In this document: positions 1 through 8,626 of the stretch, piece after piece
Layout: each line of letters starts with the position of its first letter
How positions within the stretch are numbered: the first letter of the stretch is position 1
Source of the DNA: CAIJXB01 sp964455905
GTDB lineage: Bacteria; Chlamydiota; Chlamydiia; Chlamydiales; Rhabdochlamydiaceae
Reading direction: 5' to 3'
DNA length: 64,000 nucleotides
NCBI GenBank assembly: GCA_964455905.1
Contig: CAYVYN010000002.1
Location: 262,409 to 326,408 of the forward strand
Notes under the pieces: model-generated
Databases searched by the model: none
Told to the model about the DNA's origin: nothing
The model's input: only the letters and a program-made list of their open reading frames with translations
Program-made: the position numbers and the translations under genes

Positions 1-189
1 GCGTTCTTCAATTTGCTTTAAAATAGACTTTTCAAATTTAAATGGAAAATGGAAGTCATGATAGAATCCTAAAGATGTAGACTTTCCTTGCAACAAAGAG
101 ACTTTAGGAAACAGCTCTTTCACAGTAAGAGCAAGTAAAGCTGCGGCTACATTTCTTAATGCTTCTAGAGAAATAAATACGCTCTTTTT
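1..189 (-). pseudogene. Threonyl-tRNA synthetase-like 5' fragment (partial at left edge)
   Basis: An open minus-strand frame runs off the left edge. Its translation contains AVKELFP-like text (LTVKELFPKVSLLQGKS) followed by GFYHDFHFPF, which resembles the second additional (editing-associated) domain of threonyl-tRNA synthetases, normally HSxAH...LFP...GFYYDF. No ATG, GTG or TTG precedes this block between the tRNA and the homologous region, and the usual N-terminal TGS domain is absent. It is therefore either a decayed fragment, or a gene with a rare start such as the ATT near 180. The first histidines of the family motif (HTSAH) are replaced by LRNVAAAL. It lies directly downstream of tRNA-Val on the same strand, so it could be co-transcribed. 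Most of the gene, if present, is outside the window, so intact versus broken cannot be settled. Confidence 0.4.
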
Positions 190-196
190 ATAAAAA

Positions 197-270
197 TGGG
201 ATATGGCTGACTCGAACAGCCGACCTCCACGATGTCAACGTGGCGCTCTAACCAACTGAGCTAATACCCC
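197..270 (-). tRNA. tRNA-Val (anticodon GAC)
   Basis: Read on the minus strand, the 5' arm GGGGTAT pairs with the 3' arm ATATCCC (one G-T wobble). The D arm contains AGCTCAGTTGGT, the anticodon arm CACG-TTGACAT-CGTG gives GAC, and the T arm contains GTTCGAGTC. The discriminator is A and CCA is not encoded. All cloverleaf arms are intact, so the gene should be functional. Confidence 0.95.
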
Positions 271-290
271 ACCGATTTAAGATGCACAAG

Positions 291-319
291 ATACTATTAC
301 GAATCAAATTTATTGGCAA
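291..319 (-). promoter_or_regulatory. Sigma-70-type promoter for tRNA-Val
   Basis: On the minus strand a -35 box TTGCCA (314-319) and a -10 box TAGTAT (291-296) are separated by exactly 17 bp. They sit about 20 bp upstream of the tRNA 5' end. Spacing and position suit a housekeeping-sigma promoter driving the tRNA and possibly the synthetase-like frame behind it. Confidence 0.65.
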
Positions 320-509
320 CTTTTTTTGTGTTTTTTTTCAAATAGAATCCCTTAAGGAATGTCCATTTTGAAAAGGATGTTTATAAGGAGAAAACCTTTC
401 ATGAAAAAATGAAAAGACTTCTTGTCAGCAACTCGTCGAATCCATACAATGTCCAAAAACGGATTGAAAGGAAGAAGTCCCTTAATTTAATTGTTTTCAT
501 GGAAAAAAT

Positions 510-1307
510 ATGCATCTCTTTGATTCTTTAATTCCTTTAATTGAAATTGTAGTTATTTCTATTATGATCAATTATTTGCTTTCTTTTTTCTGGAATACAC
601 GCTCGATGGATTTAGCTTTAGGACTCCTAGCTTTCCTTTTCATTTTCATGGTTTCTTCTTGGCTTAACTTCCCGATACTTCATAAAATCACTTTATTAGC
701 AGCAAATGTTGCAGCGATAGCTCTTTTGATTATTTTTCAACCAGAACTACGAGTTGCCCTTTCTAAGCTAAGTCTAAAAGGAAAGCGATTAAAAGAGTTT
801 ACTGAAAATGACAAATTTTTAGATCAACTTGCTAATTCTGTTTATAGACTCTCTGAAAAATACACTGGGGCGTTAATTGTTTTAGAAAACAAAGATATTT
901 TAGATGAATACTCGAATAAAGCAATCAGACTTAACGCTGATTTCTCTTCAGAACTTTTAGAATCTATTTTTTCTCCAGGAACCCCTCTCCACGATGGAGC
1001 TGTGATACTAAGAGGCAATAAGATTGTTGCTGCTTCTGTAATCCTCCCTCTGGCAGAAGATAGCTCTCAAGTAACTCGCTCCATGGGAACTCGACATAGA
1101 GCTGCTTTAGGTGCAAGTCAAACTACTGACAGCCTTGTCATTATAGTTTCAGAAGAAACTGGAAAAGTTTCCTTAGCTCGAGACGGTGTCATTACACGCG
1201 GTGTAAAAACAGATCGTTTTAAAGCTATTATTCGAAGTATTTTTACTCCCCCACCCCAAAAAGACTTTAAATCAAATTTTAGCCTAAAGGATTGGATCAA
1301 TCAATGA
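510..1307 (+). CDS. cdaA: Diadenylate cyclase CdaA (c-di-AMP synthase)
   Basis: This membrane enzyme condenses two ATP into cyclic di-AMP. Three hydrophobic segments (about residues 9-28, 34-52 and 60-77) precede a cytoplasmic DisA_N/DAC domain (about 100-240). The catalytic DGA motif is at 162-164 in PLHDGAVIL and the RHR motif at 195-197 in GTRHRAALG, so the active site looks complete. The length of 265 residues is normal for CdaA. The stop overlaps the start of the next gene, a CdaR/YbbR protein, which is the usual cdaA-cdaR arrangement and implies a complex. An upstream ATG at 499 is in another frame and stops within 11 codons. In chlamydiae c-di-AMP is known as a ligand of host STING, so the gene matters for host sensing as well as osmotic control. 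Confidence 0.93.
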   Translation: MHLFDSLIPLIEIVVISIMINYLLSFFWNTRSMDLALGLLAFLFIFMVSSWLNFPILHKITLLAANVAAIALLIIFQPELRVALSKLSLKGKRLKEFTENDKFLDQLANSVYRLSEKYTGALIVLENKDILDEYSNKAIRLNADFSSELLESIFSPGTPLHDGAVILRGNKIVAASVILPLAEDSSQVTRSMGTRHRAALGASQTTDSLVIIVSEETGKVSLARDGVITRGVKTDRFKAIIRSIFTPPPQKDFKSNFSLKDWINQ

Positions 1308-2560
1308 AAACCCTTCTCTTCAATCTCTTTATCAATAATTGGCAACGAAAATCCGTTGCGGTACTTTCTGGAATGATTATATGGCTTATGGTCAATCATT
1401 CTCTTACTTCAACAAAAGTTATAGAGAATGTTTCAGTAAGGATTATTAATCTTCCCGAAGGGAAAACTATTGAAGGCATGCAAAATAACGGAAAGTTAAA
1501 TAAAAAATTAAACATTACTGTAATAGGCAATGCAGATACATTAAATAATTTAAATCCAAATGATCTAGAGATAATTATCGATGCTGCTGGGAAACCTGAT
1601 GAATGGGGCGCTTCAATTTCGAAAAAAAATCTAATATCGCTTAATCCTGAAATCGACGTATCTAAACGTGTCTCTAAGGTGTATCACCACAGTTTGATCA
1701 TGAGGATGACAAACCTTGTCACAGAAACAATTCCTGTGATTGTTACGCATCCTATAGGAGAAGCTCCAAGAGGCTATCAATTTCTTGATATATGGCCTTA
1801 TCACCTCTCTTTAACTGTAAGCGGTCCCGAAGATGTGATTAAACGACTCAAAATGAAAGAGCAAAAAATCACCTTTAATTTAAACGATATTTCTAAAAGT
1901 CAGCTTGATGCTCTAGAAGCAAAGCTGCCTTCTGAAAAATCCACTGTTGTGAGTTTTTTTGTCCCAGATCAGTGGAAGCAATTACAAATTCCACTGCTTT
2001 CAGATATTCCTTTTGAGCTTGATGAAACACCCGAAAATAGATTAAGAATAGATTTTCTTAGATGTAACCTAATGCCATTAGACTCACCTGTGTTTGTTTC
2101 AATATTTTACCCTCCTGAATATCAAACAATATACAATCCATCAACATTGAATATAGCATCTAACGCTCTTATAGAAGAAAACCATGGTGTTTTTACAATC
2201 AGACCTGTTCTTTATGCTACAGGCAGTGATCGTCTCTTTACCCAAATTATTAAAAATAGAATTCAAATTATGCTAGTAGCAACTCCACCTTCTCAAAAAA
2301 GATTCTTGGAATGGGGGGTTCTTTTTATTAATCCCACTCAACTAGAAAATGAATATGTATCAGCGCTTATGTCTGATGTATCAGACGAGGATCTTCATCT
2401 GATGAATCCTGTCGCAAAAGAGGAATATCTTAGAAATCGCTTCAGAAGTTATATGAATAGATTTCGGCTTTATAGATCTAACGACACTAAGTTTGAATTA
2501 AGCGCTTATATTCAAGGAAACAAGGTTGAGATAGATGAAACAAAAAACCCTCTTAAATAG
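1304..2560 (+). CDS. cdaR: YbbR-domain protein, CdaA regulator CdaR
   Basis: The protein has one N-terminal membrane anchor (WLMVNHSLTSTKVIENV region) followed by an extracytoplasmic part built of YbbR-type beta domains. These show recurring patterns such as ENVSVRIINLPEG and LSLTVSGPEDVIKRL. In other bacteria CdaR binds CdaA across the membrane and tunes c-di-AMP synthesis. I chose the ATG at 1304, which makes an ATGA overlap with the cdaA stop. A TTG at 1292 in the same frame would give four more residues but has poorer spacing to AAAGG at 1286-1290. At about 419 residues it is longer than some homologues, and the C-terminal ~100 residues have no clear YbbR pattern. The end overlaps the convergent ispH by 8 nt. 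Confidence 0.85.
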   Translation: MKTLLFNLFINNWQRKSVAVLSGMIIWLMVNHSLTSTKVIENVSVRIINLPEGKTIEGMQNNGKLNKKLNITVIGNADTLNNLNPNDLEIIIDAAGKPDEWGASISKKNLISLNPEIDVSKRVSKVYHHSLIMRMTNLVTETIPVIVTHPIGEAPRGYQFLDIWPYHLSLTVSGPEDVIKRLKMKEQKITFNLNDISKSQLDALEAKLPSEKSTVVSFFVPDQWKQLQIPLLSDIPFELDETPENRLRIDFLRCNLMPLDSPVFVSIFYPPEYQTIYNPSTLNIASNALIEENHGVFTIRPVLYATGSDRLFTQIIKNRIQIMLVATPPSQKRFLEWGVLFINPTQLENEYVSALMSDVSDEDLHLMNPVAKEEYLRNRFRSYMNRFRLYRSNDTKFELSAYIQGNKVEIDETKNPLK

Positions 2561-3482
2561 AGGGTAGAACCTGTCTAGGCAGCTGGAAGACAACATTTTC
2601 TTCTACAAAAATAACATCTTCTACTTCTGTAACACCCAAAGTTCGTAATTTTTCAATACACCTTTGGACTACATCTTCGGGGGTTGAAGCCCCAGCAGTT
2701 AATCCTATTACCTCAACTCCAGTAACCCATGCTGGATTAATTTCGTTTTCATCATTAATTAGATGAGAAGACACGCCTTGAAGAAAAGCAAGCTCTTGTA
2801 AGCGATTAGAGTTCGAACTACTTGGATCGCCTACAACTAAAATGAGTTGTGTGCTTTTAACTATTTGCCGAAGTGCCATTTGCCGATTGGTTGTAGCATA
2901 GCATATAGAAGAACTTGGCAATGTTTCTATAGCGGGAAATTTTTTGATTAAAGCATCTGTAATTACTTTTACATCATCCAAGCTGAGAGTTGTTTGGGTT
3001 GTATAAAATAACTTTTCTTCCTGAGAGAATTCTAAGGCTTCAACATCTTTTATCGATTCTACAATCCAAGTAACTTCAGGAGCTTCACCAGCTGTTCCTA
3101 TAATTTCCACGTGGTTTTTGTGGCCGATTAAAACTATTTTGTACCCTTTGCCAGCGTAGCGTTTTACCGCGGAATGAACTTTTGTAACTAATCCACAGGT
3201 TGCATCAATTTCTATAAGACCCAAAGCTTGAGCTTGCTCTCTAACTTTTGGAGAAACTCCATGAGCAGAATAAATTATGCGACTGCCCAAAGGAACTTCG
3301 TTTAAATCTTCGACGAAAATAGCTCCCCTTTTTTTTAGGGACTCTACGACATGTCTATTATGAACAATTTCATGTTTAACGTAGATTGGAGCGCCGAAAA
3401 GATCTAAAGCCTTTTTGACAGTGTCTATAGCTCTTTCTACCCCAGCACAAAAACCCCTAGGCTTTGAAAGTAAAAGTTTCAT
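2553..3482 (-). CDS. ispH: 4-hydroxy-3-methylbut-2-enyl diphosphate reductase IspH (LytB)
   Basis: This is the last enzyme of the non-mevalonate isoprenoid pathway. It reduces HMBPP to IPP and DMAPP using a [4Fe-4S] cluster. The three cluster cysteines are in RGFCAGVERA (near residue 12), DATCGLVTKVH (near 95) and SSICYATTNRQ (near 193). The common CPLV is CGLV here. The EIIGTAGE and TTQTTLS segments match the family and the length of 309 residues is normal. The start ATG has AGAGGG 8-9 nt upstream. It pairs functionally with dxs at 25501. The 3' end converges with cdaR and overlaps it by 8 nt, so transcripts from the two strands meet here. Confidence 0.95.
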   Translation of the reverse strand: MKLLLSKPRGFCAGVERAIDTVKKALDLFGAPIYVKHEIVHNRHVVESLKKRGAIFVEDLNEVPLGSRIIYSAHGVSPKVREQAQALGLIEIDATCGLVTKVHSAVKRYAGKGYKIVLIGHKNHVEIIGTAGEAPEVTWIVESIKDVEALEFSQEEKLFYTTQTTLSLDDVKVITDALIKKFPAIETLPSSSICYATTNRQMALRQIVKSTQLILVVGDPSSSNSNRLQELAFLQGVSSHLINDENEINPAWVTGVEVIGLTAGASTPEDVVQRCIEKLRTLGVTEVEDVIFVEENVVFQLPRQVLPSI

Positions 3483-3554
3483 TTTGTAATTCCCTCTATT
3501 TTATAAAAAGAGCAGTTTACACTAGACCTACATTTCCGTCTCTTGTCAAAAAAA

Positions 3555-5246
3555 TTATATAGTCGTTACATCTGCAACACAACGAAAGCCGTAGGTACCA
3601 GTCATTGTACCAGGGTTATTTCGATGTCTATGAGAACAGCGAAGATCATCCTTTAAACTTTTCCAGCACCCTCCCCTAAGAATTCGATAAACTCCTTGAA
3701 TAGGTCCTCGTGGGTTGTTGGGCTCTTGCAAAGAGACGTCATAGTAATGATAATCATACCAGTCAGCACACCATTCGTATACATTACCTGCCATATCATA
3801 AAGGTCATACGCATTTGGAGGATAACTCATAACAGGAGTCGTATCTGAGTTAAAAAAATTGGCCTGACTTCTTTCTATGTCATTACCTGTTGGATAAACA
3901 GGATCTTCTTTTCCGCCAGCAGATGCTACTTCCCATTCTGCCTCTGTGGGAAGTCTTTTACCAACCCATTTAGCATACGCTAAAGCTCCATACCAGCTTA
4001 CTCCAACAACAGGATGTTTGTTGTAACCTGATTCAATATGTACTTTTCCTCCGCTTCTTTTAATACGAGAATCTCGTAGTCGAATCATATCATTATTATT
4101 GCCGTCTTTTTCTCCGCCCATGGCTTCTAAAAAACGAACAAACTGTTCATTGGATACCGGATGCACATCTATAGCAAAAGGAGTTAAATTTATATGGTGT
4201 CTAGGAGATTCGTCTCTCCCGCCTTGATTACTTCCTCGGCAAAAAGAACCTCCAGGAATAATTACCATTTTTGTTTCGATTGGATCAGCTTGTTTATGCT
4301 CTTCAACATGAGGATGGTATCTCATGATAGCGCTTTCAACATGAAAGACGGCTGCTGGATCTGCTTCAAATTGAGGTCTATGAATTTCTGCAGGTTTTAA
4401 ATGCAAATGGAAAGAAGAGTCTTTAGAGTTTTTCACAATCTCTTTTTTCAAGGAAATTCTCTCTAAAAAAGACACTAAATTTTCAGGCCTATTTATTGGA
4501 TTTGGATCTAAAAAACGAACGATCACCTGATCCCAATCATACAAAAGTTCATTTCGAACTTGGGATGGCAATAAAAATCGACCTTGAGGAAAACTATTAG
4601 TTAATAATTTATAAAGTAAAACACCGAAAGAATATACATCAGACTTTGCTGAAGTAATTCCTTCTTTTTGCTCTGGAGCTAGTGCGTGAAAACTTTCCCA
4701 AAAAGAAGACATCTCGGTTTTTTTGATACATTCTTCAAGAAGCCTAAGTAAAAAAATCTTCGACGGAAATAAATGAGGTAATCCCGTATCTGTTAAATAA
4801 CAAGTCGGAGCACCAGTGCTTAAGTCAATAAGCACATTAGAAGATTTTACTCCCATATGAACGATTGATGAACCATGGATTTTATCTAAAGCAGAGGCTA
4901 TTTGAAGGGCCATATGCAGGAGCTCTTCTTCTTCAATTTTTTTCATTTCTGCATATTCTCGTAAATTGATACAAGGAAGCTCGCTAGAACTCTTCCAATC
5001 ATATGCAAAATAACAAGAACTTTCTTTAAAGCTAACATCTTGCAATCTAGCTAAATTCGGATGCTCAAGAGAAGCTAAAGAAGCTATTTTCCTTTCTAAA
5101 TCCTGTAAAGAACTAGGATCAACGGAGAACCCAAGCTGTTTTAACGCAGCCTTCCTTTTTAAAATGCGATGTTCTGCTAAAATCAGTCTACCTAAAGGAG
5201 TCTCCTCCCCCTGCTTTAAAAGTACATACTCTCCAATTTGAACCAT
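3555..5246 (-). CDS. Ser/Thr kinase-like protein with C-terminal SUMF1/FGE-sulfatase domain (Pkn1-like)
   Basis: Residues 1-265 form a protein-kinase-like domain. Lys36 in KAALKQL, Asn137, Asp153 (in DTG for DFG), an APEQKEG segment and KSDVYSFG are present. The HRD motif however reads H130-M-G132, so the catalytic aspartate is glycine, and the glycine-rich loop is not recognisable. I therefore predict weak or no phosphotransfer. Residues about 326-560 form a SUMF1 (formylglycine-generating/C-type lectin-like) domain with IPGGSFCRGS, PVVGVSWYGALAYAKWVG, RLPTEAEWE, AGNVYEWCADW and a final GFRC. Kinase plus SUMF1 recalls chlamydial Pkn1. The start has AAGGTGG about 5 nt upstream. The gene follows the RodZ-like gene by 23 nt and is probably in one operon with it, with ispH 72 nt further on. 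Confidence 0.85.
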   Translation of the reverse strand: MVQIGEYVLLKQGEETPLGRLILAEHRILKRKAALKQLGFSVDPSSLQDLERKIASLASLEHPNLARLQDVSFKESSCYFAYDWKSSSELPCINLREYAEMKKIEEEELLHMALQIASALDKIHGSSIVHMGVKSSNVLIDLSTGAPTCYLTDTGLPHLFPSKIFLLRLLEECIKKTEMSSFWESFHALAPEQKEGITSAKSDVYSFGVLLYKLLTNSFPQGRFLLPSQVRNELLYDWDQVIVRFLDPNPINRPENLVSFLERISLKKEIVKNSKDSSFHLHLKPAEIHRPQFEADPAAVFHVESAIMRYHPHVEEHKQADPIETKMVIIPGGSFCRGSNQGGRDESPRHHINLTPFAIDVHPVSNEQFVRFLEAMGGEKDGNNNDMIRLRDSRIKRSGGKVHIESGYNKHPVVGVSWYGALAYAKWVGKRLPTEAEWEVASAGGKEDPVYPTGNDIERSQANFFNSDTTPVMSYPPNAYDLYDMAGNVYEWCADWYDYHYYDVSLQEPNNPRGPIQGVYRILRGGCWKSLKDDLRCSHRHRNNPGTMTGTYGFRCVADVTTI

Positions 5247-5269
5247 AGCCCACCTTTTTATATAAAGAT

Positions 5270-5677
5270 TTAGATCACACCAAGATATTTAGCCAAATAC
5301 CAAGCTATAACAAGAATACCAGAAGAGGCACCAGCCCAAAGAAGGCTTGGTAACCATTTAACGCCTCCGCCCATACTCCCTCTAACTTCCAAAGTTCCAA
5401 TACCATAATCAAACTCATGTTTTTCTTGAGGCACTTTAAAAGCATGAGGACTTTCTTTGGCAATAGATTCAAAATCAATTCCTAAAAAATTTGCGTATTG
5501 TTTCATAAATCCTACTGCATATACTCCAGCGATAAAATCATGGATAGAGCCTTCTTCAATAGCTTCTAAATATCCTGAACGAATAGATGTAGAGTTCTCT
5601 GCTTCTTTTAAGCTTATATTTAATTCTTCTCTTTTAGATTTAAAAAGATGCCCCACTCTTTTAAGATCTTCTGCCAT
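5270..5677 (-). CDS. RodZ-like membrane-anchored helix-turn-helix protein
   Basis: Residues about 7-75 form an HTH_25/RodZ-type domain (GHLFKSKREELNISLKEAE, SGYLEAIEEG, VGFMKQYANFLGID). A polar linker follows, then one transmembrane segment at about 108-132 at the extreme C-terminus. RodZ couples MreB filaments to the cell-wall machinery. The copy here is only 135 residues and lacks the periplasmic domain of E. coli RodZ, as expected for the short chlamydial form next to RNase HIII. The start is well supported by GGAGGAGT just upstream. It is divergent from rnhC, with a 177-bp spacer that must hold promoters for both directions, and probably leads an operon with the kinase/SUMF1 gene. Confidence 0.8.
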   Translation of the reverse strand: MAEDLKRVGHLFKSKREELNISLKEAENSTSIRSGYLEAIEEGSIHDFIAGVYAVGFMKQYANFLGIDFESIAKESPHAFKVPQEKHEFDYGIGTLEVRGSMGGGVKWLPSLLWAGASSGILVIAWYLAKYLGVI

Positions 5678-5854
5678 ACTCCTCCGAAAATGTTAACAGC
5701 CTACAAGGAAAATGTTCTCCTTTTTAAGCGCTGATAATACAATATAGCAAAACAGCTATTAGAGAAACAGATTCTATCTTGTTTTTTTTCATACACGATG
5801 ACAAAATGACCAAAAATAAAAATTAGCCAGCAAAAAAATCAAAGGAAAATAGAG

Positions 5855-6775
5855 ATGAGTAAAGAAAGTTCTCCATCGTGTTTTGTAACATCGATTGATG
5901 TAAATCTAAAAAACAAATTGGAACTCGATCTAATAGAACAAGGATTTACCTTAAGTAAAGCTCCTTATGCATTTTTTTCTGCAAAAAAAACAGGAGTATC
6001 TTGCACACTTTATCAGTCGGGAAAGCTAACCGTTCAAGGGAAATTAAAAGATGAATTCATTGAATTTTACTTAGAGCCTGAAATTTTAAAAACACTTCAC
6101 TATACACATGAGGAAGCTTATATAGACGATTCTGCTAGAATAGGATTAGATGAATCTGGAAAGGGTGACTTTTTAGGTCCTCTTTGTCTTGCTGGAATCT
6201 TTGTAGAAAAGGGGCAAATACAGACGCTTTTAAAACTAGGAGTGAAAGACAGCAAAAAACTTGAAAACAAAAAAATCCTTGAAATTAGTCAAGAGCTTAA
6301 AAAAAAATTTCCTCATAAAATACTTATTCTTTTCCCTTCTACATACAATAGACTATACCAAAAATTTCATAATTTAAATATCTTACTCGCATGGGGACAT
6401 TGCACCGTATTAGAAGAGCTTTCTACAAGAACTGGATGCAAAAAAGCCATTCTAGATCAATTTGCCGCACCCGGACTTGTTGATTCTATCGTAAAAAAGA
6501 AAAAACTAGATGTGAGTCTTACTCAAAGAGTGCGAGCTGAAGAAGATCCGGTTGTTGCGGCGGCTTCTATATTAGCTAGAGCAGCTTTTGTAGAGGGAAT
6601 TCAAAAACTAGAAGAAGAAACCAACCTAACCTTACCAAAAGGAGCCTCTTCTCAAGTAACTGAAGCTGCAAAAAAAGCTGTTAAGGTCCATGGTCCAACT
6701 ATTTTAGAAAAAATCTCCAAAACTCATTTTAAAACAACACAGGTAGTACTCGATGCTCAAAGATCTTTTGATTAA
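5855..6775 (+). CDS. rnhC: Ribonuclease HIII
   Basis: RNase HIII cleaves the RNA strand of RNA-DNA hybrids. The N-terminal ~80 residues form the TBP-like substrate-binding domain typical of HIII rather than HII. The catalytic domain carries LDESGKGDFLGPL (Asp99, Glu100), KDSKKL (Asp132) and the helix ending AEEDPVVAAASILARA. The DESGKGD wording separates HIII from HII. The 306-residue length is normal. A GGAAAATAGAG stretch precedes the ATG. The gene overlaps recN by 23 nt and is presumably co-transcribed with it. The rnhC/rodZ neighbourhood matches other chlamydiae. Confidence 0.93.
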   Translation: MSKESSPSCFVTSIDVNLKNKLELDLIEQGFTLSKAPYAFFSAKKTGVSCTLYQSGKLTVQGKLKDEFIEFYLEPEILKTLHYTHEEAYIDDSARIGLDESGKGDFLGPLCLAGIFVEKGQIQTLLKLGVKDSKKLENKKILEISQELKKKFPHKILILFPSTYNRLYQKFHNLNILLAWGHCTVLEELSTRTGCKKAILDQFAAPGLVDSIVKKKKLDVSLTQRVRAEEDPVVAAASILARAAFVEGIQKLEEETNLTLPKGASSQVTEAAKKAVKVHGPTILEKISKTHFKTTQVVLDAQRSFD

Positions 6776-8387
6776 AAACCTCGTTCTAATGGAACGTTGC
6801 GATATTTATTTTGATGATCAATTCTCTGCTATAACTGGAGAAACCGGATCTGGCAAGACGGCTATTCTTCATAGTTTAAGATTGCTTCTTGGGCAAAAGT
6901 TAGACGTTTCTCTTATTAGATCGGGGTTCCAAAAAGGATCTATTTCGGCTACTTTTTGTTCTATTCCGAATCACATTATGGAAATGCTAGAAACTTTAGG
7001 TATAGAAACTGAAGATTCTTCTCTAATTCTTTTTCGAGAAATTTCTTCTGATGGAAAAAGTAAATGTTTTGTCAATGATCGAGCTGTTTCATTGTCTTTA
7101 CTGCAGAAAATTTCCTCTCAGCTTATACAAATTATAGATCAAAGCTCTTACCATGAACTTAGACAAACAGATACCCCAAGAGATCTTTTAGATGTTTTTG
7201 GAGGGCTACAAAAAGAAAAAGAAAATCTAATTACACTATATACAGCCCTTAAAGAAAGCAAAGAAGAAGAAAAAAAACTAGAAGAAAGAGAACGGCAAAA
7301 GGAAAGAGAGCTCGATTTTTGTCTTTTTCAGGAAAAAGAGCTCAGCTCCCTTTCGCTAAAAGAAGGAGAAGATGATGTTTTGTTTAAAGAATACTCCGAG
7401 TCTTTTCAGTCCCAAGAAATTGTAGAAAAAATAGAAAAAATATTGGAACTTCTAAACGATTCTTCTATAAATAACAGTTCTTCCTGTCTTGCTCTTTTAA
7501 AACAAAGTAACGCTATCTGTGCGCAGCTAGCTGGAGGACATAAAGCACTAGAAGAACCTTCTAAATTGCTTAAGGAATCGACTTTGCTTTTAGAAGATGC
7601 TATTGGGCACTTAAGGAGTTCAATCTCTCTTTTCGACATAGATCCTAAAAGGCTTTCTTTTTTAGAAGAAAAATTAAGTTTGATTGAAAAAATGAAAAAA
7701 AAATATGGTAGCTCCATAGAGTCTTGGGATAAATATAAGAAAGAGCTGCAGGATAAAATCAATTTATTTAACAATTTAGAAGAAGATAGACTAGCTTCTA
7801 AAAAGAAAGTAGAAATGATAGAAAAAGAACTTATTTTATCATCCAAAATTCTATCAGAAAAAAGAAAAATAGCAGCTTTAGAGTTAAGTCCTAAAATAGA
7901 AAAAGAACTTTGTGACCTAAATATGCCCGAAGCCATTTTTGAAATCCGCATAGACAAACAATCGATAACTCAAATGGGAGAAGATAGGATTTCTTTTTGG
8001 TTAAAGCCTAATAAAGGAGAAGAAAGCGTCTCTGTAAAGGAGAGCTCTTCAGGGGGTGAGTTATCTAGATTATTACTTGCCTTTAAACTTTCTTTAGCAG
8101 AAAAAAATAGCACCCCAACTCTTATTTTTGATGAAATTGATTCTAATGTTGGAGGAGAAACTGCTCGTATGATTGGAGAAAAGTTATCCGCTCTATCTGC
8201 TGTTCGTCAGGTTGTTTGTATTACTCACTTCCCTCAAGTCGCAAAGCAAGCTAAACGACACTTTAGAGTGCAAAAAAATACAATAGAAGATAGGACTCTG
8301 GCTACAGTAGAGACTTTATCAGAGCAAAAAAAAGAAGAAGAACTTCTTAGAATGCTTGGCGGAAAAAAGACTGTGCAGCAAGTGTAA
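6753..8387 (+). CDS. recN: DNA repair protein RecN
   Basis: RecN is an SMC-like ATPase used in double-strand break repair. The Walker A motif GETGSGKTAIL lies near residue 30. A long central coiled coil (about 160-370) is very rich in Glu, Lys and Leu. The ABC signature is SSSGGELSRLLLAFKL and the Walker B motif is PTLIFDEIDSNVGGETA, followed by the H-loop CITHFPQVA. At 544 residues it is full length. The start lies inside rnhC, so translation is probably coupled. The 3' end is followed by an A-rich stretch and then the tRNA-Pro promoter; I see no strong terminator. Confidence 0.93.
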   Translation: MLKDLLIKNLVLMERCDIYFDDQFSAITGETGSGKTAILHSLRLLLGQKLDVSLIRSGFQKGSISATFCSIPNHIMEMLETLGIETEDSSLILFREISSDGKSKCFVNDRAVSLSLLQKISSQLIQIIDQSSYHELRQTDTPRDLLDVFGGLQKEKENLITLYTALKESKEEEKKLEERERQKERELDFCLFQEKELSSLSLKEGEDDVLFKEYSESFQSQEIVEKIEKILELLNDSSINNSSSCLALLKQSNAICAQLAGGHKALEEPSKLLKESTLLLEDAIGHLRSSISLFDIDPKRLSFLEEKLSLIEKMKKKYGSSIESWDKYKKELQDKINLFNNLEEDRLASKKKVEMIEKELILSSKILSEKRKIAALELSPKIEKELCDLNMPEAIFEIRIDKQSITQMGEDRISFWLKPNKGEESVSVKESSSGGELSRLLLAFKLSLAEKNSTPTLIFDEIDSNVGGETARMIGEKLSALSAVRQVVCITHFPQVAKQAKRHFRVQKNTIEDRTLATVETLSEQKKEEELLRMLGGKKTVQQV

Positions 8388-8439
8388 AAAACGTTCAAAA
8401 AAAAGAAAAAAGCCTTTTTCATAAAAAAAAGAAAAAAGC

Positions 8440-8469
8440 TTGCAAAAAAAACAGGCTTTATCATAGAAT
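8440..8469 (+). promoter_or_regulatory. Promoter for tRNA-Pro
   Basis: A -35 box TTGCAA (8440-8445), 18-bp spacer and -10 box TAGAAT (8464-8469) lie 13 bp upstream of the tRNA 5' end. The same -10 hexamer and spacer occur at the glnS promoter in this window. Confidence 0.6.
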
Positions 8470-8482
8470 ATTGGCTATAGAT

Positions 8483-8557
8483 CGGAGCATAGCGCAGTTT
8501 GGCTAGCGCATCTGCTTTGGGAGCAGAGGGTCGGGGGTTCAAATCCCTCTGCTCCGA
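8483..8557 (+). tRNA. tRNA-Pro (anticodon TGG)
   Basis: The acceptor stem is CGGAGCA paired with TGCTCCG, and the discriminator is A. The anticodon arm TCTGC-TTTGGGA-GCAGA gives TGG, and the T arm contains GGGTTCAAATCC. Four-box Pro codons can be read by a modified U34. CCA is not encoded. Confidence 0.95.
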
Positions 8558-8626
8558 TTTATTTTCACAACACAAATACAATCCTTAAATTACAATAAAA
8601 AACAGACGATAGTAATTTAAATCTTA

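Noticed and set aside
499..531. ATG at 499 as the start of cdaA
   Set aside because: It is in a different frame and stops after about ten codons.
7406..7957. 183-codon minus-strand frame inside recN
   Set aside because: Low-complexity Ser/Leu shadow of the Glu/Lys-rich coiled coil of RecN.
8234..8581. 115-codon minus-strand frame over the recN end and tRNA-Pro
   Set aside because: It reads through a tRNA gene and is Phe/Ser-rich shadow sequence.
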